64,000 nt of DNA from Brucella anthropi ATCC 49188. Its GTDB lineage: Bacteria; Pseudomonadota; Alphaproteobacteria; Rhizobiales; Rhizobiaceae. A program made the translations under genes and the position numbers. The notes under the pieces are model-generated. The model was not told the origin of the DNA. It saw only the letters and a list, made by a program, of their open reading frames with translations, and did not search any database. Below are positions 49,968-58,109 of the stretch, piece after piece; the first letter of the stretch is position 1, and the number at the start of each line of letters is the position of its first letter. The DNA is taken from positions 646,001 to 710,000 of the forward strand of contig NC_009668.1 of NCBI RefSeq assembly GCF_000017405.1. The letters run 5' to 3'.

Positions 49968-51596
49968 GTGCCGCAGAGAATTTCCCCCCTGGCGCCTTTC
50001 CAATACAAAACATTTCGGGCGCTCTGGTCAGCTACATTGGTTTCCAACCTCGGCGGTCTGGTGCAGACGGTCGGTGCTGGCTGGATGATGGCAACCATCG
50101 CCCATTCGGACGATATGGTTGCACTGGTGCAGGCTTCGACAACTCTGCCCGTGATGATCTTTTCAGTTGCTGCAGGCGCCTTGGCCGACAATTTCGACCG
50201 CCGCCGCATCATGCTCACCGCGCAGGTTTTACTACTGATTGTTTCGGTTGCGCTGGCGGTTTTTGCCTACCTTGGCATTCTCACACCATGGATGCTGCTC
50301 AGCTTCACATTCCTGATCGGCTGCGGCGGGGCCTTGCACAACCCGTCATGGCAGGCGTCGATGGGGGACATCGTGCCCCGCACCAATCTGCCCGCAGCTG
50401 TAGCGCTCAACAGCATGAGCTTCAATCTCATGCGAAGCATTGGTCCTGCCATCGGCGGTATCATCGTTGCGGCGGCGGGTGCGGCTTTTGCCTTCATTTT
50501 CAATGCGTTCAGCTATTGTGCGCTTATTCTGGCGCTATGGCAGTGGAAGCCGGAAACGGTCAAATCCACCCTGCCGCGCGAAACGCTGGGACCGGCCATG
50601 GTGGCGGGACTGCGTTATGTCGCCATGTCGCCGAACCTGCTCAAAGTGATGTTCCGGGGGTTTCTGTTCGGCCTGTCCGCGATTGTCATTCTGGCGCTTT
50701 TGCCGCTCGTCGCGCGCGATCTCGTCCACGGAACAGCGCTCACCTACGGTATCATGCTGGGCTTTTTCGGGCTTGGCGCCATTGGCGGCGCCTTGCTCAG
50801 TGCCCGGCTTCGCGAACTTCTCGGCAATGAATGGTTGGTGCGCGGTGCTTTCGTGGCCTTTGCGATCAGTTGTGCCTTGCTGTCGATCAGCCGGAATATG
50901 TGGCTGAGCTGCATTTTCCTGCTGCCTGCCGGTGTTTCGTGGGTTCTGGCGCTGTCGCTGTTCAACGTCACCGTGCAGCTTTCCACGCCGCGCTGGGTGG
51001 TGGGGCGTGCTCTGGCGCTCTATCAGACGGCGACTTTCGGCGGGATGGCGGCAGGCAGTTGGCTCTGGGGCTCTGTCGCAGATGAATACGGCGTGCCAGG
51101 CGCGCTTCTGGCTGCTGCCGTGGTACTGATGTTCGGCGCGCTGATCGGTCTGCTCCTGCCGCAGCCTGAATTTGAAGACCTCAATCTCGATCCGCTCAAC
51201 CGTTTCAGCGAGCCGCAGCTTCGGCTGGATCTGCGTTCACGCAGCGGTCCGATCATGATCATGGTCGACTACAAGATTGCGCAGGGAGATGTTCCGGCGT
51301 TCCTTTCCGCCATGGCCTTGCGCCGCCGTATGCGCATCCGCGATGGTGCCCGGCAGTGGGTGCTGCTGCGTGATCTGGAGAACCCGGAAACCTGGACGGA
51401 AAGCTATCACGTGCCAACCTGGGTCGAATATGTCCGCCATAACCAGCGTCGCACCCAGGCCGATGCCGAAGTGTCGGAACGGCTCCTTTCTTTGCACAAG
51501 GGGGACAAGCCGCCGCTCGTCCATCGCATGATCGAAAGGCAGACTGTTCCGGTTCATGACGACATGCCACTCAAGGCACATCTGGACCTGTCTTAG
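49968..51596 (+). CDS. MFS exporter with C-terminal ABM-like domain
   Basis: This protein of 542 residues has twelve membrane helices of the EntS/MFS_3 type at about 15-400. A soluble tail of about 110 residues follows (MIMVDYKIAQGDVPAFLSAM ... TWVEYVRHNQRRTQAD), which looks like an antibiotic-biosynthesis-monooxygenase (ferredoxin-like) fold. Such fusions are common in alphaproteobacteria. The start is GTG 49968 with GGGAGG upstream. The TAG stop is the first three bases of a perfect palindromic repeat. Confidence 0.88.
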   Translation: MPQRISPLAPFQYKTFRALWSATLVSNLGGLVQTVGAGWMMATIAHSDDMVALVQASTTLPVMIFSVAAGALADNFDRRRIMLTAQVLLLIVSVALAVFAYLGILTPWMLLSFTFLIGCGGALHNPSWQASMGDIVPRTNLPAAVALNSMSFNLMRSIGPAIGGIIVAAAGAAFAFIFNAFSYCALILALWQWKPETVKSTLPRETLGPAMVAGLRYVAMSPNLLKVMFRGFLFGLSAIVILALLPLVARDLVHGTALTYGIMLGFFGLGAIGGALLSARLRELLGNEWLVRGAFVAFAISCALLSISRNMWLSCIFLLPAGVSWVLALSLFNVTVQLSTPRWVVGRALALYQTATFGGMAAGSWLWGSVADEYGVPGALLAAAVVLMFGALIGLLLPQPEFEDLNLDPLNRFSEPQLRLDLRSRSGPIMIMVDYKIAQGDVPAFLSAMALRRRMRIRDGARQWVLLRDLENPETWTESYHVPTWVEYVRHNQRRTQADAEVSERLLSLHKGDKPPLVHRMIERQTVPVHDDMPLKAHLDLS

Positions 51597-51630
51597 AGCA
51601 CCGATCTGATTCAATCAGATCGGTGCTCTA
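51594..51630. repeat. Perfect 37-base palindrome TAGAGC...GCTCTA
   Basis: TAGAGCACCGATCTGATT (51594-51611) and AATCAGATCGGTGCTCTA (51613-51630) are perfect 18-bp arms around one base. It shares ends and the CGATCTGATT core with the element at 16096-16200. It supplies the stop codon of the MFS gene and, with AACTTTTCTT after it, can act as terminator. Confidence 0.9.
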
Positions 51631-51645
51631 AACTTTTCTTCCCAA

Positions 51646-51690
51646 AGCATAATCTTACCGATCCTCGTTTTGCTCCGGTCGGATTATGCT
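51646..51690. repeat. Second palindromic repeat, AGCATAATC family
   Basis: AGCATAATC (51646-51654) and GATTATGCT (51682-51690) are inverted, with CCGA/TCGG inside. It lies 15 bases after the perfect palindrome and does not overlap a gene. Confidence 0.7.
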
Positions 51691-51829
51691 CCAAGCGCCG
51701 ATTTCAAATTAAGGCAAGTTCGGGATTTGTGTCCGTTCGGCGCTGAAGCGGCATTTCTTGGAGCAAAACCTGCTTATTTCGCATCAAATTTTGTGGCGAC
51801 GAACGGGTGAAAATAAGGCGAAACAAAGG

Positions 51830-52750
51830 CTAGAAGCCCAGGCGCTCCCGCAACGCTTTTCGATAGGATCGTGAGACCGGCCATGACTGATCGATGCCGC
51901 GCATCCTGACCAGCCATTTGTCGATGGTACTTCTGTCCAAGTCCGATACATGCAGCACGTTTATGAACGTCGTGCGGTGAATGCGAAAAAAGACGCTAGC
52001 GGGGAGAATGCCTGCCCATATGCCAAGCGGTCTGGAATCAAGAACGGAGGAACCATCGCCAAGCCATATCTCGCTGTAATTGCCAGCCGAGCGCACCCCG
52101 ATGATTTCCTCCGGGGACACTCCGCGCATTACCCCGCGTTTGCTGACATAGATTACTGATGTCGGGTCGGGCTCTTCGTCTGACACCGCTTCCTCATCGG
52201 AGGTCGAATATTTCGCCTGTGCGATCAGGCACGCACATTGGAACATGGCTTTGATTTCTGCGCGCGACCAGTGTCTGGCTTCCACGGTCGTATCGAAACC
52301 GACGATCCCTCGCAGCCGACACTGATGAAAAACCGGTATGCTGAGTATGCTTTGATTGCCCTGACGCAGGAATTCAGCCTGGATGGCGCGCGCGGTGCGC
52401 GGCAGCCCCCTGACATCGTGGACGGCGACGGCCTGTCCCTCGGTCAGATAGCGGTGCAGCCAGCCAATCAGCGTGGTTGGGGTTTCCTGAAGTTCGGAAA
52501 TATAGGCGGTTGTATCGCCTTTGCACCATTCATGCGTGTTACAAAACCGCAGCAGATCAGGCGAATATTCAATCATCCAGGCGCGATCAGCCCGCGATGC
52601 ATTGCCCACGAAGGCGAGAAACTCCGAAATCGCGTTCTCGAAAGGCTCTCGGAGCAGGTGCAGTGCGCAAACATAGGGCCAGTCGAGTGCAGGTGCGTCC
52701 GAGCACTCCTTTTCAGAATAAATTCGGTAGGCCCCAACTGCGCTGTCCAA
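51830..52750 (-). CDS. GAF-LytTR transcriptional regulator
   Basis: This regulator has 306 residues. The N-terminal 40-170 resemble a GAF sensor domain (IGWLHRYLTEGQAVAVHDVR, SILSIPVFHQCRLRGIVGFD). After an acidic linker, residues about 200-305 form a LytTR DNA-binding domain (VIYVSKRGVMRGVSPEEIIG, FFRIHRTTFINV). The preferred start is TTG 52750, since GGGAGG lies 4 bases upstream; the TTG at 52762 would place that sequence inside the gene. No histidine kinase is adjacent, so the GAF domain is probably the direct signal input. The target is unknown. Confidence 0.83.
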   Translation of the reverse strand: MDSAVGAYRIYSEKECSDAPALDWPYVCALHLLREPFENAISEFLAFVGNASRADRAWMIEYSPDLLRFCNTHEWCKGDTTAYISELQETPTTLIGWLHRYLTEGQAVAVHDVRGLPRTARAIQAEFLRQGNQSILSIPVFHQCRLRGIVGFDTTVEARHWSRAEIKAMFQCACLIAQAKYSTSDEEAVSDEEPDPTSVIYVSKRGVMRGVSPEEIIGVRSAGNYSEIWLGDGSSVLDSRPLGIWAGILPASVFFRIHRTTFINVLHVSDLDRSTIDKWLVRMRGIDQSWPVSRSYRKALRERLGF

Positions 52751-53138
52751 GCTGCCTCCCAAAATGTTGCGTTATCGAAATCGATCGTCCTTTAATAGTA
52801 AGACAGTATATTGAATATAGTTTTTCGCTATTTGCAATGGAAATCATGCCGTGGCTGCAACCATTGTACCGGTTGATTTACCTATCAGAGCGAAGAATTA
52901 TCTGGAATGGGGCGGCGTAGTGGACATGAAACGGCCAAAAGCCCCGGAAAGCCTCGGTATGTGTGGTGATAGCATAATCATACCGAGGCTGCGCATTTGC
53001 CTGATTCCGCCGAAGCGGTGCGCTGGATCAGATTAGTGATCATTGCGACAGAAAGAAGTCTTACTTCATGGCCCGATGTAATGCCTGTGGATCAATTAAT
53101 TTGTATGCAAATTATTTCCATATCGCGGGCATTTTATT
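52751..53138. other. 388-base gap with a 12-bp hairpin
   Basis: No gene is supported here. The main feature is AGCCTCGGTATG (52950-52961) and CATACCGAGGCT (52979-52990), perfect 12-bp arms with a 17-base loop. No T-run follows. It could be a terminator relic, part of a small RNA, or a repeat family member. The promoter of the GAF-LytTR gene should lie at the left end. Confidence 0.5.
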
Positions 53139-53549
53139 TCAAATACTTCGCGCGGCCATGCCCTCGATTTCGACCTTCAACTCAGGCCGTGCCAGTCCGG
53201 CGACATAAACGAGCGTGGTCGGTGGAAGGCTGTCACCCAGCAACTCAGCGCGGATGTTTTTGGCGCGTTCCGGGTTGAGCCGGTCCACGAGGAAGATGTT
53301 CAGCTTCACCAGACTGGCCGGTGTGAGGCCCTGACCGTCGAGGATGCCGACAATGTTGCGCAGAGCCAGCTCGTATTGCTTTTCCGGCTCTTCGGGAATT
53401 GTACGGTTCAAGTCCAAGCCGACCTGGCCTGCAATAACCAGAAGTTCCGTGCCGGACGGAATAACTGCCAGATGTGAATAGGCCGCTATAGGCGGTGCGA
53501 CATTGTCAGGGTTTAAAATCCGAACGGAATTCTTTGTTTCGTCTGGCAA
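53139..53549 (-). CDS. RidA-family protein lacking the catalytic arginine
   Basis: This 136-residue protein of the YjgF/YER057c/UK114 fold is normally a trimer. FVIAGQ-like LLVIAGQVGLD, the ELALRNIVGILDGQG helix and VEIEGMA end are family landmarks. At the site of the imine-hydrolysing Arg (PARS in E. coli RidA) it reads LPPTTLVYVAG. It thus belongs to the Rid subfamilies without demonstrated deaminase activity. It lies downstream of msrB on the same strand, with a 60-base gap and a hairpin between. Confidence 0.87.
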   Translation of the reverse strand: MPDETKNSVRILNPDNVAPPIAAYSHLAVIPSGTELLVIAGQVGLDLNRTIPEEPEKQYELALRNIVGILDGQGLTPASLVKLNIFLVDRLNPERAKNIRAELLGDSLPPTTLVYVAGLARPELKVEIEGMAARSI

Positions 53550-53574
53550 GGTCGCCTCTATCTTTGGAGAGCAT

Positions 53575-53601
53575 TCAGGCCCGAAACGGGTCCGGGCCTG
53601 A
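53575..53601 (-). terminator. Hairpin between msrB and the RidA gene
   Basis: TCAGGCCCG (53575-53583) and CGGGCCTGA (53593-53601) form perfect 9-bp arms around 9 bases after the msrB stop. No T-run follows, so termination may be partial. Confidence 0.55.
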
Positions 53602-53609
53602 CATAGAAA

Positions 53610-54056
53610 TCAACCGATATCTTCGACCTGATCGATATACAGACCATATCCCTCCGCTTCCATCCGGTCTTTTGGAACGAAACGGAGTGAGGCCGAATTG
53701 ATGCAATAGCGAAGGCCGCCGCGATCAACCGGCCCATCCGGGAAGACATGGCCCAGATGACTGTCGCCATGTGCCGAGCGCACTTCGGTCCTCACCATGC
53801 CATGCGAGATATCGTTCAGTTCGGCAACGTTAGCGGGTTCGATCGGCTTGGTGAAGCTGGGCCATCCGCAATGGGACTCATATTTGTCGGCCGAGGCGAA
53901 GAGCGGCTCGCCCGAAACGATATCGACGTAAATTCCCGGCTCCTTGTTGTAGAGATATTCACCGGTCCCGGGGCGCTCGGTGCCGCTTTCCTGCGTGACG
54001 CGATATTGCTCGGGCGTGAGCTTCGCAATCGCTTCGGGGTTCTTGCTGTAGGTCAT
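53610..54056 (-). CDS. msrB: Peptide-methionine (R)-S-oxide reductase
   Basis: This 148-residue enzyme reduces methionine-R-sulfoxide in proteins. The catalytic Cys118 is in [13 protein letters not shown] and Cys63 (ESHCGWPSF) is the resolving cysteine. The [10 protein letters not shown] motif (96-105) is complete. The two CxxC zinc sites of the zinc-binding MsrB class are absent, so this is the metal-free form. The start has GGGAGCG upstream. No msrA gene lies in the window. Confidence 0.93.
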   Translation of the reverse strand: MTYSKNPEAIAKLTPEQYRVTQESGTERPGTGEYLYNKEPGIYVDIVSGEPLFASADKYESHCGWPSFTKPIEPANVAELNDISHGMVRTEVRSAHGDSHLGHVFPDGPVDRGGLRYCINSASLRFVPKDRMEAEGYGLYIDQVEDIG

Positions 54057-54148
54057 GATATGCGCTCCCTTGATATGTGCCCTGAATCTAGGATGAAGGG
54101 AGCAACTATTCCAGCCCGTCGCAAGTGACGAACTGTTGAAGAAGGAAG

Positions 54149-54182
54149 GTTGCGTGCGAAGAAGATTTTCTTCGCACGCAAC
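54149..54182. terminator. Perfect 15-bp hairpin between mop-like gene and msrB
   Basis: GTTGCGTGCGAAGAA (54149-54163) and TTCTTCGCACGCAAC (54168-54182) are perfect arms with a GATT loop. It lies 20 bases after the mop-like stop and 92 bases upstream of msrB. It probably ends the mop-like transcript. Confidence 0.7.
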
Positions 54183-54202
54183 AAACGCGTCAATTGCAGA
54201 GT

Positions 54203-54412
54203 TCAGTCAACTGCGATCATCACGTCGGATGCCTTCACCACGGCATAAGCGGCGCCGCCGGCCTTCAGGCCAAGCTCGTCGACAGCCTCATTGGTGATGG
54301 ACGAGGTAACGATCACACCATTGCCGATATCGATCCGGACATGGGATGTGGTTGCCCCTTTGGTGACTTCGACGATTGTTCCCTTTAGTCGATTGCGGGC
54401 GCTTATCCTCAT
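54203..54412 (-). CDS. Mop-type molybdate-binding (TOBE) protein
   Basis: This 69-residue single TOBE domain ([20 protein letters not shown] ... [20 protein letters not shown]) is the molbindin form that stores molybdate or tungstate in an oligomer. The start is ATG 54412 with AAAGGA upstream. It stands alone between an MFS gene and msrB. No mod transport genes are nearby. Confidence 0.9.
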   Translation of the reverse strand: MRISARNRLKGTIVEVTKGATTSHVRIDIGNGVIVTSSITNEAVDELGLKAGGAAYAVVKASDVMIAVD

Positions 54413-54532
54413 TGTGCAGTCCTTTCGAAGGTTGATTTCGATCGCTGAATATAGAGTGACTTCACATATTTGGAACAGAAAAATCCCCGCCGGAGAGAGG
54501 GTTCTGTTTCAATAATTTCGCGAAGATGAACC

Positions 54533-55834
54533 TTATTTGGCAGTGACCACTTGCTCTCCGGGAGCGGCCTTGCGGGCACCTGCGAGAAGCAGAACAGCGA
54601 TGCCGCAAAGGGCCGCAAGCGTGTAGAAACCAGCATCATGATTGCCCACTGCGACATCGGCCCAATTCTTGATTTGCGGCGCGAAGAATGCACCGAGATT
54701 ACCGATGGAAACAATGAAAGCGATGCCGCTGGCCGCGCCGATCCCGCCCAGATAACGGGTAGGCAGGCTCCAGAATACAGGTTGCGAAGCTGTGAGGCCC
54801 GGCACGGCAATGCAGGCCGCAAGAAGCATCAGCCATGGGTTGCCGGTAAGCCCGATGACGGCAAGCGCCACTGTTCCAGCGATGACCATGCCCATGCAGA
54901 CAAGCCGATGCTGGTTGGTCTGGTCGGCCAGAACCGTGAAATAACGGGTTGCGATGACCGAACACAGCCAGGGAAGGGCGAGAAGCGAGCCGATAAGAAG
55001 ATTCATCTGCCCATTCGATGCTGCCTGTGCGAAGCGCGATGGGAAATAGAAGGTCAAAGGCGCGGTGCCGATCTGCAGGAAGAAGTAGATGCCAATGAAA
55101 GCCCAGACGCGGCGGTCTTTCAGTACCGACATGGCTGAATGCTGGGCCTGTGTTTGTTTTGCGGCTTCTTCCGCGGCGATAACCCGTGTGAGGGCATCGC
55201 GCTCCTCGACCGAGAGCCAGCGCGCTTTTTCGGGACGATCCGTCAGGTAGAAAAGGGCAATGATCCCGACCAGTGATGCGCCGAGCCCTTCGACCACGAA
55301 CATCCATTGCCAGTTGGTGAGGCCAAAAATACCGTGATGGGTCAGTAACCAGCCGGAAAGCGGGCTTCCCAGGACGAGCGCCAGCGGAACGCCAAGATAG
55401 AAGATACCGGTGGCGCGTGCGCGCTGCTTCGCGGGGAACCAATAGGTCAGATAAAGCAGGACGCCCGGATAGAAACCGGCCTCGCAAACGCCGAGCAGAA
55501 AACGCAGCGTGTAGAAAACGCCTTCCGTATGAGCGAACATCATGGCGGCTGAGACGATACCCCACGAAATCATGATCCGGCTCAGCCAGAGGCGTGCGCC
55601 GACCTTGTGCATGATGATGTTGCTGGGAACTTCAAAAAGCGCATATCCGATAAAGAATATGCCAGCTCCGAATGCATAGGCAGCATCACTTAAGCCCGTG
55701 TCAGCCTGAAACTCGGACTTGGCGAAACCGATATTGGCGCGGTCCAGAAAGGCCAGGATCAGCATGATTGCCAGAAATGGCAGAAGTCGCTTTGTCGCCT
55801 TGCCAACGGCGGAATCGACGAGATTGTCTTGCAT
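54533..55834 (-). CDS. MFS transporter, anion:cation symporter (ACS) family
   Basis: This inner-membrane protein of 433 residues has twelve helices. The N-terminal FLDRANIGFAKSEFQADTGL and the GFYPGVLLYLTYWFP segment in helix 4 are signatures of the ACS family (galactonate, tartrate, phthalate and similar acids). It probably imports an organic acid by proton symport. The region upstream has several ATATAT dyads. No catabolic gene is adjacent, so the acid is not known. Confidence 0.9.
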   Translation of the reverse strand: MQDNLVDSAVGKATKRLLPFLAIMLILAFLDRANIGFAKSEFQADTGLSDAAYAFGAGIFFIGYALFEVPSNIIMHKVGARLWLSRIMISWGIVSAAMMFAHTEGVFYTLRFLLGVCEAGFYPGVLLYLTYWFPAKQRARATGIFYLGVPLALVLGSPLSGWLLTHHGIFGLTNWQWMFVVEGLGASLVGIIALFYLTDRPEKARWLSVEERDALTRVIAAEEAAKQTQAQHSAMSVLKDRRVWAFIGIYFFLQIGTAPLTFYFPSRFAQAASNGQMNLLIGSLLALPWLCSVIATRYFTVLADQTNQHRLVCMGMVIAGTVALAVIGLTGNPWLMLLAACIAVPGLTASQPVFWSLPTRYLGGIGAASGIAFIVSIGNLGAFFAPQIKNWADVAVGNHDAGFYTLAALCGIAVLLLAGARKAAPGEQVVTAK

Positions 55835-56110
55835 CGTTGAGCCTCCTCCTCAATGCTGCCCCCTCCGGGCACGATGGTGAAGCGGAAACTAGTCACAATT
55901 CTCTGATAAATATATAGAGCATATATGAATATATGGCGACGTATTTGAGGCTTTACCGATATATCTGGTGCGATGACAGCTGCTTTAATCTTTGGTTTTA
56001 TGTGTAAGTTGAGGTATAATTTATATATGAATAATATTTTTAGTATGCGAGTTTTGATGACTTATCAACGATAGTTTCCTGCTGGAATAATCCGTGATTT
56101 TGTGTGTCGC
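55835..56110. promoter_or_regulatory. AT-rich promoter region of the ACS transporter
   Basis: This is a 276-base gap with no gene. Repeated ATATAT words (near 55910-55935 and 56020-56035) form weak dyads such as CATATATG. The GAGGAGG ribosome site of the transporter lies at its left end. Confidence 0.45.
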
Positions 56111-56869
56111 TCACCGGCTGATCCGTACGCGCGGGAAAATTTCCATGGTCAGATAGTGCTCATCGAAGCTTGAAATATGGACGAGAGCTGACCGGTTCAG
56201 AAATTCGACCTCATTGTTGCGGAAGACGAGAAGATCGTCCTCACGAAGTTCACGCAGCATCCGGTTGATATGGATCGGCGTAAGCCCCAGCGCATCGGCC
56301 AGCTCGCTTTGTGTCAGCGGACAGAAAAAGCTGTTTTCATCGCCCGTTCCGTTGATCCGCGCCCTGTGCCCCAGTTCGAGCAGGAGATGCGCGATACGCA
56401 CAAGTGCACTTCGGCGGCCTATGCTGATGAGATGCTCAATCAGAATGGCACGCTGACGCGCCATCAGTTCCATGAATGTCATGGCAAGACGAGGGGAGTT
56501 GAGAAGGCTTTCGGTGAGATGATCCAGGGAGATTTCGAGGACAGAAAGCTCGGTAACCGAAATCAGGGTATAATAGTTGAAGCCGAGCCCGGTTCGGAAA
56601 CCCAGAAAATCACCTTTCATGGGAAAGTCCAGAATCTGGCGATCACCATCGGGAAGATCGCGATAGATGCAGCCCCAACCACTCTTTATTATGTGAACCG
56701 AATTGGCCCAGTCTCCCTGACTGCTCACCACGGTGTGCGGGGCATAGTTTTTTGAGGATATGGGCAGGGCGCTAAGAACGCTCAGGTCGCTTTCATTGAA
56801 AACCGCACTGATAGGCGCGCTTTCCAGAAAATGGCGCAGCGTTTTTGCTTCGTCGGCATTTACCACCAT
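56111..56869 (-). CDS. Crp/Fnr-family regulator without iron-sulfur cysteines
   Basis: This protein of 252 residues has a cyclic-nucleotide-binding fold at about 15-130 and a HTH_Crp domain at about 150-225 (TQSELADALGLTPIHINRML). The N-terminal cysteine cluster of FNR is absent, so oxygen sensing by [4Fe-4S] is unlikely. The start ATG 56869 has AGGTAGG upstream; 56905 is the alternative. It is 242 bases downstream of the ACS transporter promoter region but in the same direction, so linkage is unclear. Many small Crp/Fnr proteins of this kind exist in alphaproteobacteria. Confidence 0.87.
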   Translation of the reverse strand: MVVNADEAKTLRHFLESAPISAVFNESDLSVLSALPISSKNYAPHTVVSSQGDWANSVHIIKSGWGCIYRDLPDGDRQILDFPMKGDFLGFRTGLGFNYYTLISVTELSVLEISLDHLTESLLNSPRLAMTFMELMARQRAILIEHLISIGRRSALVRIAHLLLELGHRARINGTGDENSFFCPLTQSELADALGLTPIHINRMLRELREDDLLVFRNNEVEFLNRSALVHISSFDEHYLTMEIFPRVRISR

Positions 56870-57266
56870 AGAGCCTACCTGCCGTTTCGCCCAGCATGAG
56901 TGCATATAAGTTTTAAGTCGAGCGCCCCCCACGGTTCGTTTCCCCCGGCTCTTCCAAGGAGGCCAGGTATCTAAAGAGTTTCAGCGAGGTCATTTGTTTT
57001 GGCAAGGTAGTAATTTCTACCACTAATTGGGTATATATCTGCGCTTTGTCTAAACCATATTTTGCCGAAACCCTTAATCTAGGTTAATGACACTCAAAGA
57101 ATTTTCAGGCAGTCTTTTCATCAAAATAAGAACAAAAACAAGAATTGCTTCCGGGGTTTTGTCTAGATCTCAAGAAGAAAAATAAAACAGGTAACCGATG
57201 CGCTTCCGTGATTGTGATGTGCAAGCAATGGGGTCGTGCGCATAAGTCGGATTAGAGGGCGAACAG
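56870..57266. promoter_or_regulatory. 397-base regulatory region between Crp/Fnr and LuxR genes
   Basis: No gene is supported. One dyad is visible: GGTAG (57006-57010) and CTACC (57017-57021) with a 6-base AT spacer. The right half is AT-rich and should hold the promoter of the exopolysaccharide regulator. GAGGG at about 57253-57257 is that gene's ribosome site. Confidence 0.5.
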
Positions 57267-58043
57267 ATGAACATTTCTCCACAATTCAGTAGCAGGACGA
57301 GTGAATTAAAGAATAATGGCTTTGGGGCGTCAAAAGATAGTTCTTTTAAACCTGAACAGCCTAACGACAGCATGTTGCCGCTACTGGTCATCATAGACAA
57401 CCGTGCGTTGGATCGCGAATGCCTCGCACATGGACTGACAAACCACAGCATCGAAATGTCGATCGCCACATTCAGCTCGTTCGAGCAGTGGCAACATCAG
57501 CGCAAGGGCCGCACCGCAGGTGCAGTGCTCTTCAACATCGGTGGCCAGAAGGTTTCGGACCCGGCTGTCGGAAATTATCTCAATCGCATTGTTACTGACT
57601 GCGCTCCGGCACCGGTCATTCTTCTGGCCGACAAGGAAGAAATCTCGCAGGTTCTCAAAGCGCTCGACCATGGCGTGAAGGGGTATATTCCAACATCGGT
57701 GAATGTGAATGTCTGCGTTGAAGCATTGCGGCTTGCCATGGCGGGCGGAACCTTCGTTCCAGCCAGCAGTGTGCTCGCTCTGCGTCACGCCACCGATCCG
57801 AACTCTCAGCGGCTGCAACCTCTCGGCGGAATGTTTACCCAGCGTCAGGCCGAAGTGGTCAATGCGCTGCGCCGGGGCAAGGCGAACAAGATCATCGCCT
57901 ATGAGCTGAAGCTGCGGGAAAGCACGGTCAAGGTTCATATCCGCAACATCATGAAGAAGCTGAAGGCGTCCAACCGTACCGAAGTGGCTTGCATCATCAA
58001 CGAGCTGTTCCCGTCGGAAACATCGTTTTCCGACTTGCAGTAG
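57267..58043 (+). CDS. LuxR-family regulator with degenerate receiver domain
   Basis: This 258-residue protein has a receiver-like domain (about 38-160) and a LuxR HTH (about 188-245, TQRQAEVVNALRRGKANKII, then ESTVKVHIRNIMKKL). At the phospho-acceptor position, AVLFNIGG, Asn90 replaces Asp, while Asp44 and the KGY lysine remain. It therefore probably does not act by phosphorylation. It is 66 bases upstream of the chain-length determinant gene and is the likely regulator of the exopolysaccharide operon. Confidence 0.87.
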   Translation: MNISPQFSSRTSELKNNGFGASKDSSFKPEQPNDSMLPLLVIIDNRALDRECLAHGLTNHSIEMSIATFSSFEQWQHQRKGRTAGAVLFNIGGQKVSDPAVGNYLNRIVTDCAPAPVILLADKEEISQVLKALDHGVKGYIPTSVNVNVCVEALRLAMAGGTFVPASSVLALRHATDPNSQRLQPLGGMFTQRQAEVVNALRRGKANKIIAYELKLRESTVKVHIRNIMKKLKASNRTEVACIINELFPSETSFSDLQ

Positions 58044-58109
58044 GGCGCAACTGGCGGCAGCGAAGCCGCCCGGCCGACGGATAGAATTGTTCCGTGAAGG
58101 AGACTTTTG

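Noticed and set aside
52851..53036. 61-codon frame in the 52.8-53.0 kb gap
   Set aside because: No ribosome site and it spans the hairpin; no protein family recognised.
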